This document shows positions 27,107-36,137 of a DNA stretch of 64,000 nucleotides, piece after piece. Position 1 is the first letter of the stretch, and every line of letters begins with the position of its first letter. This DNA comes from JAPWJZ01 sp965279315 (GTDB lineage: Bacteria; Pseudomonadota; Alphaproteobacteria; Micavibrionales; UBA2020). The translations under genes were made by a program, and so were the position numbers. A model generated the notes under the pieces. It saw only the letters and a list, made by a program, of their open reading frames with translations, was not told where the DNA came from and ran no database searches. Location: NCBI GenBank assembly GCA_965279315.1, contig OZ257145.1, forward strand, positions 1 to 64,000, read 5' to 3'.

Positions 27107-27144
27107 CCGCCGGAGCCGGGGAAACCCCTCCGGCGGTTTTTCTT
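27107..27144 (+). terminator. Terminator between bufA and doxX
   Basis: CCGCCGGAG (27107-27115) pairs with CTCCGGCGG (27128-27136), followed by TTTTTCTT. It lies inside the bufferin operon, 20 bases after bufA, so it probably reduces transcription of the downstream enzymes relative to the small substrate peptide. Confidence 0.85.
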
Positions 27145-27157
27145 AAGGAATATCATT

Positions 27158-27670
27158 TTGCAAAAAATCTTAAAAATCGCGGCGTTCAAGATCAACATGC
27201 TGGAGCAATACCTGCTTCCCGCTGCGCTGCTGGCGGTGCGCATTCATTTGGGTCTCGTCTTCTGGCGATCCGGCCTCACGAAACTTCCCTGGGGTTCTGC
27301 CATCGACCTTTTCAAGACGGAATACATCCCGAACTGGGAAAAGAACCATGTGAAGGATATCTTTGGCCTGCATATCCCCTTTCCGGTGCCCAGTGCCGAG
27401 TTCGGCGCCTATTCGGCGACCGCGATCGAGCTTGCCTGTTCCGTACTGCTGATGCTGGGGCTTGGCGGCCGCTTTGCCGCTTTTATGCTGGGCATGATGG
27501 CGCTGACGGTTGAATTATTCGTCTATCCCGGCGAGTCCGACCATATCCACTGGATGCTGTTGGCGGCCATTCTGGTGACGACAGGGCCGGGCGCGATATC
27601 CATCGACCATTTCATCCGCCGGAAATTGCTGAAAACGCGCTTATATGATAGGACTGTGGATATCCATTAA
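27158..27670 (+). CDS. DoxX-family membrane protein
   Basis: A 170-residue protein with four membrane helices of the DoxX family (LAVRIHLGLVFWRSGLTKL is typical). It often belongs to bufferin clusters as a membrane component of unknown biochemical role. The start is TTG with AAGGA about eight bases upstream; the next in-frame ATG would cut the first 13 residues. It is ten bases from the DUF692 gene. Confidence 0.85.
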   Translation: MQKILKIAAFKINMLEQYLLPAALLAVRIHLGLVFWRSGLTKLPWGSAIDLFKTEYIPNWEKNHVKDIFGLHIPFPVPSAEFGAYSATAIELACSVLLMLGLGGRFAAFMLGMMALTVELFVYPGESDHIHWMLLAAILVTTGPGAISIDHFIRRKLLKTRLYDRTVDIH

Positions 27671-27679
27671 GGTCGGTAT

Positions 27680-28549
27680 ATGTTGAAAGACGCAAACATC
27701 GCGGCAGGCATAAAGACGGGCATCGGTTTGCGCGGTGCGCACACCGCCGAGGTTATCGACACGCGCCCCCCTGTCGGCTTCCTTGAAGGCCATAGCGAAA
27801 ATTATTTTCGCATCGGCGGCGCGCCGTTTGAACAGCTGATGAAATGCCGCGAAACCTATCCGGTCAGTTTGCATGGCGTGGGACTGTCGCTGGGATCTGC
27901 AGGCGGCGTTTCCGAAGATCATTTGCAGAAACTGAAAACACTGGTCGATATCGTGCAACCCGCACTCGTCTCCGAACACGTCTCGTGGAGCGCGGCGGAT
28001 GGCAAGGCCTTGCCCGACCTGCTGCCCCTGCCCATGACGCGCGAAGCGCTGGACACCATCTGCGCCAATATCTGTCACGTACAGGATGTTCTGCAGCGGA
28101 AAATCCTTGTCGAAAACCCGTCATCATATTTGCGCTTTGCGGGGCAGGAAATGGCGGAGCCTGCGTTTCTGGCAGAAATTGCAAAGAAAACAGGCTGCGG
28201 CATCCTGCTGGATGTCAACAATATCGCCGTCAGCGCACACAACATGGATTTCGATCCACGCGCGTATGTCGACGCGCTGCCACTCGGCATTATCGGCGAA
28301 ATCCATTTGGCCGGTTATCAGGTTAATACGGTCGGTGCACACGACATTTTCATCGATGCGCACAACCATACGGTTTACGACGGCGTCTGGGATTTATACG
28401 CCCAGGCCTTGGCCCGTTTCGGCGATATGCCGACACTGATGGAATGGGATTCCGACCTGCCGACCCTGCCCGAATTGGTGGCGGAGGCCGCGAAGGCCGA
28501 TGCCGTGCGCGCCCGCATTTGCGAGGTCAAACATGCCAAAACTGCCTGA
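27680..28549 (+). CDS. bufB1: DUF692 (MbnB/BufB-type) multinuclear iron enzyme
   Basis: A 289-residue TIM-barrel-like enzyme of the DUF692 family. With a DUF2063 partner it converts cysteines of the small peptide into copper-binding thiooxazole or oxazolone groups. Metal-ligand motifs visible include GHSENYF, LHGVGLSLGS, SEHVSW, LLDVNNIAVSAHN, IHLAGYQ, DAHNHTV and LMEWDSDLP. The ATG follows AAGGTCGG. Its end overlaps the next gene by 17 bases. Confidence 0.93.
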   Translation: MLKDANIAAGIKTGIGLRGAHTAEVIDTRPPVGFLEGHSENYFRIGGAPFEQLMKCRETYPVSLHGVGLSLGSAGGVSEDHLQKLKTLVDIVQPALVSEHVSWSAADGKALPDLLPLPMTREALDTICANICHVQDVLQRKILVENPSSYLRFAGQEMAEPAFLAEIAKKTGCGILLDVNNIAVSAHNMDFDPRAYVDALPLGIIGEIHLAGYQVNTVGAHDIFIDAHNHTVYDGVWDLYAQALARFGDMPTLMEWDSDLPTLPELVAEAAKADAVRARICEVKHAKTA

Positions 28550-29297
28550 GCTGCAAAAACAGATGATGGACAAAATCACCAAGGGCGATACCGCCGAAGG
28601 CCTCGGCATTGAAAACCAGCCGCCCTTTTCCCCCGAACAACGCTTGAACGTGTACAGGAACAACAAGCAGATGACGCTGCGCGAGGTGCTGATGCAGGCA
28701 TTCCCCGTGACCGCCCTGCTGCTGGGCGAAAAATTCATGGGGTTTGCAATCCATGAATTCACCGGCATCGCGCCGCCGGACAGCGGCGACATGAATGCCT
28801 ATGGCGCGGGCTTCCCCGAATTCCTCGAACACCTGCCGAACCTGAACCAGTTTGCTTATGTGCCCGATGTCGCGCGACTTGAATGGCTGGCGCAGGAAGC
28901 GTATTTGAGCCCGCGCGCAACGCCACTCACCGCGCAGGATCTCGCGGCTGTAGAAGATCCCGTGAATCTGAAACTACATCTGCAACCGCATGTGAAATTG
29001 CTGCGCTCCGGCTGGCCGGTCGATAAATTGTGGAGCCGCGTGACCGAGGAAGGCGAGGCGCTGAAAGATTTCGAAATGAAGCCCGCCGAAACCTATGCCG
29101 CCATCTTCCGCGCAGGCGATAACATTTCGGTGTGGAGCATTTCGGAGGGCGGTTATCGCTTCATTGAATACCTGCAATCCGAACCCACCTTCGCCTTTGC
29201 CGCTGAAGCGGGCATGCGGGCAGAACCCGGCCTCTCGCTCGACAAACTTCTGGCGACGCTGATGCAGCAGGATTTACTCATGAAAAATCCGTCCTAG
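28533..29297 (+). CDS. bufC1: DUF2063 partner protein (BufC/MbnC-type)
   Basis: A 254-residue protein with the DUF2063 N-terminal domain (QRLNVYRNNKQMTLREVLMQAFPVT) and a C-terminal domain that contacts the peptide. It works with DUF692 as a heterodimer. The ATG at 28533 has GAGG, inside the end of the previous gene. An upstream in-frame start would only overlap more. No terminator is seen right after it. Confidence 0.9.
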   Translation: MPKLPELQKQMMDKITKGDTAEGLGIENQPPFSPEQRLNVYRNNKQMTLREVLMQAFPVTALLLGEKFMGFAIHEFTGIAPPDSGDMNAYGAGFPEFLEHLPNLNQFAYVPDVARLEWLAQEAYLSPRATPLTAQDLAAVEDPVNLKLHLQPHVKLLRSGWPVDKLWSRVTEEGEALKDFEMKPAETYAAIFRAGDNISVWSISEGGYRFIEYLQSEPTFAFAAEAGMRAEPGLSLDKLLATLMQQDLLMKNPS

Positions 29298-29587
29298 AGC
29301 CGCAGGCAGAATCGTTTGAATCGGTCGCATGATTCTAATTTTACTTATGAAAACCAATCGCGTAAAATCGTGCGTTTTTGCGCATTGCAGCAATGCGGAA
29401 AATGCCTGTAAACGCCGCATTTTTACAACATCAGGCGTTAAAAAACGTCCTCGAAACTGCCGAAATTCCTGAGAACCATTATCATCATGTTTCTGGAAAA
29501 TTTGGAACTTTATTATCAAATAAACACCTGAAACCTATCATTATTTCAAAAACCTTCACTTTTTTTTAAGATACATGCAGTTTTGTC

Positions 29588-29616
29588 TTGCGGAAGCAGG
29601 TGGAATTTCTTATAAC
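29588..29616 (+). promoter_or_regulatory. Candidate sigma-70 promoter before the short RNA
   Basis: TTGCGG (29588-29593), a 17-base spacer and TATAAC (29611-29616). A start at about 29623 would put a strong terminator only some 60 bases downstream, with no open frame between. Confidence 0.5.
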
Positions 29617-29622
29617 TTAGCT

Positions 29623-29685
29623 ACACACCCTCTATTACCGCCGTTTGTCCGGAGGATCCCTCAAAAGGTTCTCCGGACTTTTTTT
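29623..29685 (+). ncRNA. Candidate short RNA or transcription attenuator
   Basis: From the promoter above, RNA would run to the hairpin GTCCGGAG (29647-29654) / CTCCGGAC (29671-29678) and a T-tract of seven. The 63-nt product has no ORF. It could be a free small RNA, or an attenuated leader of the TSUP transporter gene that starts at 29733. The terminator itself is certain; the RNA is inferred. Confidence 0.4.
29647..29685 (+). terminator. Strong terminator upstream of the TSUP gene
   Basis: An 8-bp GC-rich stem, a 16-base loop and seven T residues (29679-29685). It would end either transcripts from the bufferin operon or the short RNA. Confidence 0.85.
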
Positions 29686-29732
29686 ATGCTCCGATCGGCC
29701 ACATCTATGCTCGGGCACGGCATATCTGATAA

Positions 29733-30512
29733 ATGACCCTCATGACGATCACTTTCCCGACCATCCTGTTCATCATCGTTGGCGTTTTCTTCACTTCGAT
29801 TTTGTCGGGCATTCTGGGCATGGCGGGCGGCATGGTGCTGATGGGCATCCTTGCCTGGGTATTGCCGGTGCAGCAGGCGATGATCCTGCATGCGGTGTCG
29901 CAATTCTTTGCAAATGGCAGCCGCGCGGTCATCCACCGCAAGCATATCTATACCAAGACTCTGCCGTATTATTTCAGCGGCCTTGCGCTGATGCTGGGCG
30001 TGTTCGTGTTCGTGTCGATCGTGCCGGATAAACTCACCGTCTTCCTGCTGCTGGGCGTGACGCCGTTCCTTGCCTTCGCGTTGCCCAAAAATGTGCAGCT
30101 CGATTTCACTAGGCCGTGGCAGGCAATGGCCTGCGGCATGCTGGTGACGGGGTTTCAATTGACGGGCGGCGTTTCCGGTCCGTTGCTGGATGTGTTCTTC
30201 CAGACGCGCGCGCTGACGCGCCACCAGACTGTTGCGACCAAGGCATTCACGCAGTCGGTATCGCATATCACCAAATTCATCTATTTCGGTTTCGTCGTTT
30301 CCAGCTTCGCGCATGCGACCAGCGGCTTGCCGCTCTGGCTCTGCGCGGCGGTCGTGCCGGTCGCGATGTGCGGCACGCATCTGTCGAAATACATCCTTGA
30401 ACGCCTGTCCGATAAACAGTTTTTCAAGGCGACGCAGGCAGCATTGTTCACGGTCGGCTCGATCTATATCGTCAAGGCCGCACTGTTATGGCTGGAGGGC
30501 CAGGGCGGCTGA
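29733..30512 (+). CDS. TauE/SafE (TSUP) family transporter
   Basis: A 259-residue membrane protein with about eight helices. It shows the TSUP start GVFFTSILSGILGMAGGMVLMG and a second repeat at LVTGFQLTGGVSGPLLD. These proteins export sulfite, sulfonates or other anions; the substrate here is unknown. Starts at 29733 or 29742 are both possible and neither has a strong ribosome site. Its 3' end overlaps the minus-strand DUF3307 gene by 27 bases. Confidence 0.85.
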   Translation: MTLMTITFPTILFIIVGVFFTSILSGILGMAGGMVLMGILAWVLPVQQAMILHAVSQFFANGSRAVIHRKHIYTKTLPYYFSGLALMLGVFVFVSIVPDKLTVFLLLGVTPFLAFALPKNVQLDFTRPWQAMACGMLVTGFQLTGGVSGPLLDVFFQTRALTRHQTVATKAFTQSVSHITKFIYFGFVVSSFAHATSGLPLWLCAAVVPVAMCGTHLSKYILERLSDKQFFKATQAALFTVGSIYIVKAALLWLEGQGG

Positions 30513-30905
30513 GAAATCGACGCCATGCGCCCAGACGATAATAATGATGTAGATGAAATGCGTCAGGTGATGCGCTTCCTGATCGGTGCCGATCGCCCAC
30601 CAGAATTGCGGGCTGGCATAGGTCCATCCCTTCTTCGTCACGATGCGCCCCTTCATGAAATCGATGAAGCCATGCACGGCAAAATCGACCGCGCCGATCC
30701 ACCACAGGCCGGGCGCGAACATCAGCATCAGGAAAAAGGTGAAGACGGCATGGATGCCGACATGCGCGGCCAGCGGCTTCGCCCCGCCCTGCCGCATCGG
30801 CTTGTCTTTATTCAGCGCCATCCAGCTGGTCTGCAAAAACCAGTCGCAGATCAGGTGCTTGACGGTAAAGACCAGATAGATGATGGCGATATCGATGAGT
30901 GTCAT
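30486..30905 (-). CDS. DUF3307-family membrane protein
   Basis: A 139-residue protein with about four hydrophobic helices. The N-terminal LVFTVKHLICDWFLQT, the internal AAHVGIHAVFTF, VDFAVHGFIDFMKGR and DQEAHHLTHF are the conserved His/Asp-rich motifs of DUF3307, a family of unknown function. It is convergent with the TSUP gene. Confidence 0.75.
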   Translation of the reverse strand: MTLIDIAIIYLVFTVKHLICDWFLQTSWMALNKDKPMRQGGAKPLAAHVGIHAVFTFFLMLMFAPGLWWIGAVDFAVHGFIDFMKGRIVTKKGWTYASPQFWWAIGTDQEAHHLTHFIYIIIIVWAHGVDFSAALALQP

Positions 30906-31047
30906 CGGTTTTTTCCCTGCTCACCATTCTAAAAACCCCGCGCGTGGTTGGCGAGGGTTAGTTTGTTCCCGTAATACAACGTTACAAAATTAGCGTTTTG
31001 TTTAACGCCTTTCGGGATAATATAGGGGCCAGCAGAGGTATCATTTA

Positions 31048-32277
31048 ATGCCAGTCACCACAAAAAAACAATTCAAGCGCGGCGAGCTCCTGATCCGCGA
31101 GGGCGAACGGGGGTTGTGCGCCTATATCATCGAAACCGGCAACGTGGAAATCCTCGTCCAGCGCGAGGGGCAGCCGCTGCAGATCGGCACGCGCGGCCCC
31201 GGCTCGCTGATCGGCGAGATGGCGATGATTGACGACAAGCCCCGCACCGCGACGGTGCGGGCGCTCGATGATTGCGACGTGCTGGAAATCACGCGCGAGG
31301 ATTTTGCGCGCCGCGTCGAAAGCGCTGACCCCGTCGTGAAGATGGTGATGCGCGTCATCACGAACCGTTACCGCGACATGATCGGCCGCACCAACAGCTT
31401 CGTCAGCGTGACACCGACATCACATGCAGCCGCAACGACTGCCGAGAACAGCAACGACATCCACGATATCGCGATGTCCACCATCAAGATCCAGAACGAG
31501 CTGAAGGTCGCGCTCGACCAGAAACAACTCACGCTCTATTACCAGCCGATCATTGATGTGCAGAACATGAAGATCGCGGGCTTCGAGGCGCTGATGCGCT
31601 GGAAGCACCCTGAAAAAGGCATGATTTCGCCGGGCGTGTTCATTCCCGTCGCGGAAGAAAGCGGCTTGATCCTCGAGCTGTCGCGGTTTGCGCTGGCACA
31701 TACTTGCGAAACCATCGGCAAGCTGACCGCCGCCGCCAATCCCGCCCTGACCGGATCGCACCCCATTTTCGTGGGCGTCAATTTCTCGGTCAAGGATTTT
31801 GCGGATGGCGACATCGCATCCTTTATCCGCACGACGCTCGACAAAACCGGCGTCAATCCCGCGCAGATACATTTGGAGATTACCGAAAGCCTGCTGATGG
31901 AGGCGCCGGAAGCCGCCAAGGAAGCGCTGGAAAAATGCCGGAATTACGGCATCGACATTTCCATCGACGATTTCGGCACGGGTTACAGTTCGCTGTCCTA
32001 CCTGCACTTTTTCCCGATCGACACGCTGAAGATCGACCAGAGCTTTATCCGCGCGATGACCACGCATTCGGCAAGCCTCGTGCTGGTCAAATCCATCATC
32101 GGCCTTGCGCGCGGGTTGAACATGAAAATCATCGCGGAGGGCGTCGAGACTGCAAGCGAAGCGCGGATCGTGCGCGACCTTGGCGTGGAATGGATACAGG
32201 GTTTCTTCTTCTCGAAACCCCTGCCCGTCGATGACGCGACCAAATTCCTGCAGGAATGGCAGCCGCCCACATTCTAA
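31048..32277 (+). CDS. cNMP-binding EAL-domain c-di-GMP phosphodiesterase
   Basis: A 409-residue cytosolic regulator. Residues 1-120 form a cyclic-nucleotide-binding domain with an intact phosphate-binding cassette, GEMAMIDDKPRTAT. Residues about 150-405 form an EAL domain with FEALMRW (EAL at 180-182), NFSVKDF, EITES, DDFGTGYSSL, LKIDQSF and AEGVET, so the catalytic residues for hydrolysis of c-di-GMP to pGpG are present. Binding of cAMP or cGMP would be expected to control the activity. It ends 4 bases before a convergent nucleotide cyclase gene. Confidence 0.9.
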   Translation: MPVTTKKQFKRGELLIREGERGLCAYIIETGNVEILVQREGQPLQIGTRGPGSLIGEMAMIDDKPRTATVRALDDCDVLEITREDFARRVESADPVVKMVMRVITNRYRDMIGRTNSFVSVTPTSHAAATTAENSNDIHDIAMSTIKIQNELKVALDQKQLTLYYQPIIDVQNMKIAGFEALMRWKHPEKGMISPGVFIPVAEESGLILELSRFALAHTCETIGKLTAAANPALTGSHPIFVGVNFSVKDFADGDIASFIRTTLDKTGVNPAQIHLEITESLLMEAPEAAKEALEKCRNYGIDISIDDFGTGYSSLSYLHFFPIDTLKIDQSFIRAMTTHSASLVLVKSIIGLARGLNMKIIAEGVETASEARIVRDLGVEWIQGFFFSKPLPVDDATKFLQEWQPPTF

Positions 32278-32281
32278 AAAA

Positions 32282-34492
32282 TTATTTGTCTTTTGCCACG
32301 TAAACGCCGTCCCATCCGGCGGGCGGCGGCGTGATGCGGTATGCGGCAATGCGCGTCTGGTAAAGCTGATAGAACGCCGCGATATCCGGGCGCAGCGCCT
32401 TGCATGCCACGCACAGATCCTCCGCCGCATCCCAATTACGCGCGCGGTAGGCGGCCAGCATTTCGTTATGCTTCAGGCGCAGGTCTAGAAATGCTGTACC
32501 CTTGGCTTCATCAGGCGACCCCAGCAGGGCGAAGACGCGCTCCGGCTCGCTACGGCCCTTCACGGTCAGCAAGTCAAGTTCCAGCACCGCGAATTCTCCC
32601 GCCTGCCGGCGTGTTTCATCGGAAATCATCACGGAAATGCCATAGGACTTGGTTTGCCCTTCCATCCGCGAGGCAAGGTTGACGGTATCGCCCAGCGCAG
32701 AATAGGCGAAACGCTGTTTCGACCCCATATTGCCGACCGATGCGCGGCCGCTGTTGATGCCGATGCCTGCCTTCAATTCATGGAACACGCGACCCGCCGC
32801 AACCGCGCGCGCCTGCAGCATCTCGTTCACGGGTTTCAAGGCTGTCACCATTTCAAGCGCGGCCTTGCAGGCATTCATCGCATGGTGGGGGTCATCGACG
32901 GGCGCGTTCCAGAAGGTCATCATGGCGTCGCCCATGTATTTATCGACCGTGCCGCGGTTTTCCAGCACCGCCGATGTCATGGGGGTCAGGAAATCATTCA
33001 TCATGCGGATCAGTTCCCCCGGTTCCATGCTTTCGGAAATGGTCGTGAAGTTGCGGATATCAGTGAACATCACCGACAATTCGCGCACTTCGCCGCCCAG
33101 TTTCAGCTTGGTCGGGTCTTCGGTCAGTTCTTCGAGCAGTTCCGGCGAAATGTAATGGCCGAAAGCGTCACGGATCGCACGCTTCTCCGCCTCCGACCGT
33201 AAATTCGTCAGGATTGAGGACACAATAAAGATCACGGTAATGGCAAGCGTCGGATAGACAGGATCCAGCAGCCAGCCGTAATTCTGGTACGCATACAACC
33301 CGCCGAAATACCCGCCCGCTGCCAGCACCGTACAGAACAGCGCCAATGTGCCTGTGCCGATAAAGGGCGACAGGAAAATGATGAACAACCCGATGCCGGC
33401 AATCGCCAGCAGTTCCGCCCCGTCCAGCATGTTCGGGCGCTGCAGGTATTGGTTGTTCAATATCTGCTCGGCGATTTCGGCATGCACCTCCACCCCCGGC
33501 AGCACGCGGTCGAGTGGCGATGCGCGCAGGTCGAGCAGGCCGGGCGCCGATGTGCCGACAAAGGCGATTTTGTCCTTGATCAGCGCAGGATCAACCTGCC
33601 GCGCCAGGACTTTCCATGCGGGAACATAAATATCTGCGCGGTGGCCAGTGTAATAAACCCAGAGGTTGCCACGCTCATCCACAGGCAAATTATATTCGCC
33701 GGTCGATAATTCGTGGATGCCAAATTTCTCATCCGTCAAAATCTTGAAGAAAGGCCGCATGGTGGCGACCCGCACGGCCTCCAGCGCCAGCGACGGATAC
33801 ACATCCCGCGCACCATCTTTTCGCGCGCTCATCAGCATCGGCACACGGCGGATCACGCCGTCCTTGCCGGGCAGCACCATGAACCCGCCCGACCCCGCCG
33901 CCGCATCGGACAGCACAGGCAGCGGCGTGGTGAAGCCGGGCACAGAGGTGACGAAATCGGCGGGATTGCCGCCTTTCGTCATCATGGATGCTTTCAACGC
34001 AGGATCGCGCCCCTCGACCGGTTCGCCGGCCACAAAGCCCATCACCACATTTCCGGCGCGGGATATTTTTTCGGCGAAGACAGCGTCATTATCTGGCAGC
34101 GCGCGCAACGCATCCACAACCGGTTTCAGGTCAGGCGTTGCGGGCAGGTTATTTGCCATCACTGCGGGCGAAGTGCGGTCAGGTTCGGCAAACACAACGT
34201 CAAAGGCGGTCGAGAGCGCCCCCATTTCCGCCAGCGCGACCGGAATATCGCCCACCAACTGGCGCGGCCACGGCCATTGCCCGTGACGGCGCAGGGATTC
34301 CTCGTCGATATCGATGATGACAACCTGGTTGCCCGGCTTGCGCGGCAGGGCATTGTTGTAATGGTCGAAGATCATATTGCGCAGCTGTTCCACCGCGCGC
34401 GGGTCTTTGAAGCGCAGCGCCAGCGCACCTGCCAACAGCAGGAGCAACAGCAACACCTGTATCCACCGCTGCGTCAAAATGCGGAAAAGCAT
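32282..34492 (-). CDS. CHASE2-domain adenylate/guanylate cyclase
   Basis: A 736-residue sensor: an N-terminal membrane helix, a periplasmic CHASE2 domain (about residues 40-330), three more helices (about 345-420) and a C-terminal class III cyclase domain (about 460-640) with metal-binding VMFTDIRNFTT and KYMGDAMMTFW, plus GINSGRASVGNMGS. It makes cAMP or cGMP in response to a periplasmic signal. The open frame starts 15 codons earlier with TTG; the ATG at 34490-34492 followed by LFRILTQRW is the more natural start. It converges with a cNMP-binding EAL gene. Confidence 0.88.
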   Translation of the reverse strand: MLFRILTQRWIQVLLLLLLLAGALALRFKDPRAVEQLRNMIFDHYNNALPRKPGNQVVIIDIDEESLRRHGQWPWPRQLVGDIPVALAEMGALSTAFDVVFAEPDRTSPAVMANNLPATPDLKPVVDALRALPDNDAVFAEKISRAGNVVMGFVAGEPVEGRDPALKASMMTKGGNPADFVTSVPGFTTPLPVLSDAAAGSGGFMVLPGKDGVIRRVPMLMSARKDGARDVYPSLALEAVRVATMRPFFKILTDEKFGIHELSTGEYNLPVDERGNLWVYYTGHRADIYVPAWKVLARQVDPALIKDKIAFVGTSAPGLLDLRASPLDRVLPGVEVHAEIAEQILNNQYLQRPNMLDGAELLAIAGIGLFIIFLSPFIGTGTLALFCTVLAAGGYFGGLYAYQNYGWLLDPVYPTLAITVIFIVSSILTNLRSEAEKRAIRDAFGHYISPELLEELTEDPTKLKLGGEVRELSVMFTDIRNFTTISESMEPGELIRMMNDFLTPMTSAVLENRGTVDKYMGDAMMTFWNAPVDDPHHAMNACKAALEMVTALKPVNEMLQARAVAAGRVFHELKAGIGINSGRASVGNMGSKQRFAYSALGDTVNLASRMEGQTKSYGISVMISDETRRQAGEFAVLELDLLTVKGRSEPERVFALLGSPDEAKGTAFLDLRLKHNEMLAAYRARNWDAAEDLCVACKALRPDIAAFYQLYQTRIAAYRITPPPAGWDGVYVAKDK

Positions 34493-34631
34493 GGAAGTGA
34501 AAAACCCCGGATGGCGGCCGGATGCGGCCCCTTGCAACAGTTTCCCATGCCGGTGTTAAGCATTGGTAAAGCGGTGCTGCATACATTATGGCAACGTTGA
34601 CAACACCCTGAATTCATGGGAAAACCACGCC

Positions 34632-36137
34632 ATGCTGTTCAATTCTGCCGCATTCCTGTTCGCTTTCCTGCCCGTCGTGCTGGCGGGATATTTCATTGTG
34701 CTGCGTTACATGGGCAAGTTGCCGTCGCAATTGTGGCTGTTCGCGGCGTCGCTGTTTTTCTATGGCTGGTGGAATCCCGTCTATGTGACACTGATCATCG
34801 CGTCGATGCTGTTCAATTTCTACCTTGGCCGCTACCTGCTGATGAAGCAGGACAAGAAGGCCCTGATCGTCGGCATCGCCGCCAACCTCGCCGTGCTGGG
34901 ATACTATAAATATACAGGCCTGCTGGTGGCGACCGCGAACCAGTTGACGGGGGCGGATTTCATCATCCCGAACATCATCCTGCCGCTCGGCATTTCGTTT
35001 TTCACATTTCAGAAAATCGCGTTCCTTGTCGATTGCCACCGCAAGCTGGCGTCGCCCAACCAGAGTCTGATCAATTTCGGGTTGTTCATCACATTTTTCC
35101 CGCAACTGATCGCGGGCCCGATTGTGCATCACAAGGAAATGATGCCGCAATTCGCGCGCCCGCAGCCGTTCAGCGGCAGCAACTTCGCGGTTGGGCTGAC
35201 GCTGCTGTCGATCGGTCTTTTCAAAAAGGTCATGATCGCAGATACGCTGGACGCCTATGTGAACCCGCTGTTCAAGCTGGCGGAGACGCGGGAGCTGCAT
35301 ATCATCGAGGCATGGACGGCGGCGCTTTGTTACACCTTCCAGATCTATTTCGATTTTTCCGGTTATTCCGACATGGCGCTTGGCCTTGGCAAGATGTTCA
35401 ACGTGCGCCTGCCGGTCAATTTCTTCTCGCCCTATAAATCGAAAAACATTATCGATTTCTGGCGTCGCTGGCACATGACGCTGTCGCGCTTCCTGCGCGA
35501 TTACCTGTATATCCCGCTGGGCGGTAACCGCAAGGGTGCCACGCGCAGATACGTGAATTTGCTGATTACGATGTTGCTGGGCGGCTTCTGGCACGGCGCG
35601 AACTGGACATTCCTGATCTGGGGCGGGCTGCACGGCATATTCCTCGGCTTCAATCACTGGTGGCAGAAGGCGGGGCTGTTCAATATCCATCCTTATGCGG
35701 CGCGCGTGATGACGTTCCTGTGCGTCATGGTGGCATGGATATTCTTCCGCGCGCGCGACATGCACACCGCGATTGCCATGGTGAAATCGCTGGGAGATTT
35801 TGCCAGCCTGCAGGGTCAGGGCTTTTCCGCGCTGGTGTCTCGCACCGCCGTGCTGCGCGGGACGTTCGAGGCGCCGGATGCAAATTTCGTGCTGATCCTG
35901 ATTCCGCTCTGCTTCATCATCTGCTGGGCATTGCCCAATACCATTGAAATCATGCGCCGTGGCCGCCCCTGTATCGGCAGCACGCGCGGGCTTGCGCTGT
36001 CGCAAAATATCGTCGGGCGGGCGCTGCTGTGGCGGCCTGCGCTGGCGACCGGCGTCATTGGCGGCATAATTTTGAGCATCTGCATTGCAAAGGTCATTTA
36101 TGAGCCCAGCCAGGTCTTCCTCTACTTCCAGTTCTGA
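34632..36137 (+). CDS. MBOAT-family O-acyltransferase (AlgI-like)
   Basis: A 501-residue membrane protein with about ten helices. The start MLFNSAAFLFAFLPVV and the motifs FFTFQKIAFLVDC, FSGYSDMALGLG, DFWRRWHMTLSRFLRDY and HGANWTFLIWGGLHG, with the conserved catalytic His, are typical of AlgI-like MBOAT proteins, which move acetyl groups across the inner membrane to polysaccharides. The open frame begins 23 codons earlier, but this ATG gives the family start. The next gene, an SGNH-like protein, overlaps it by 38 bases. Confidence 0.9.
   Translation: MLFNSAAFLFAFLPVVLAGYFIVLRYMGKLPSQLWLFAASLFFYGWWNPVYVTLIIASMLFNFYLGRYLLMKQDKKALIVGIAANLAVLGYYKYTGLLVATANQLTGADFIIPNIILPLGISFFTFQKIAFLVDCHRKLASPNQSLINFGLFITFFPQLIAGPIVHHKEMMPQFARPQPFSGSNFAVGLTLLSIGLFKKVMIADTLDAYVNPLFKLAETRELHIIEAWTAALCYTFQIYFDFSGYSDMALGLGKMFNVRLPVNFFSPYKSKNIIDFWRRWHMTLSRFLRDYLYIPLGGNRKGATRRYVNLLITMLLGGFWHGANWTFLIWGGLHGIFLGFNHWWQKAGLFNIHPYAARVMTFLCVMVAWIFFRARDMHTAIAMVKSLGDFASLQGQGFSALVSRTAVLRGTFEAPDANFVLILIPLCFIICWALPNTIEIMRRGRPCIGSTRGLALSQNIVGRALLWRPALATGVIGGIILSICIAKVIYEPSQVFLYFQF

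Larger units (their letters stand above)
29298..29732. other. AT-rich gap with a short-RNA-like unit
   Basis: 435 bases without a convincing gene. The first 290 bases are AT-rich and show no terminator. A 63-codon open frame (29378-29569) lacks a ribosome site and family features. The last part holds a promoter at 29588 and a terminator at 29647, listed separately. Confidence 0.6.

Noticed and set aside
29378..29569. A 63-residue open frame behind bufC
   Set aside because: No ribosome site, AT-rich shadow-like composition and no family features.
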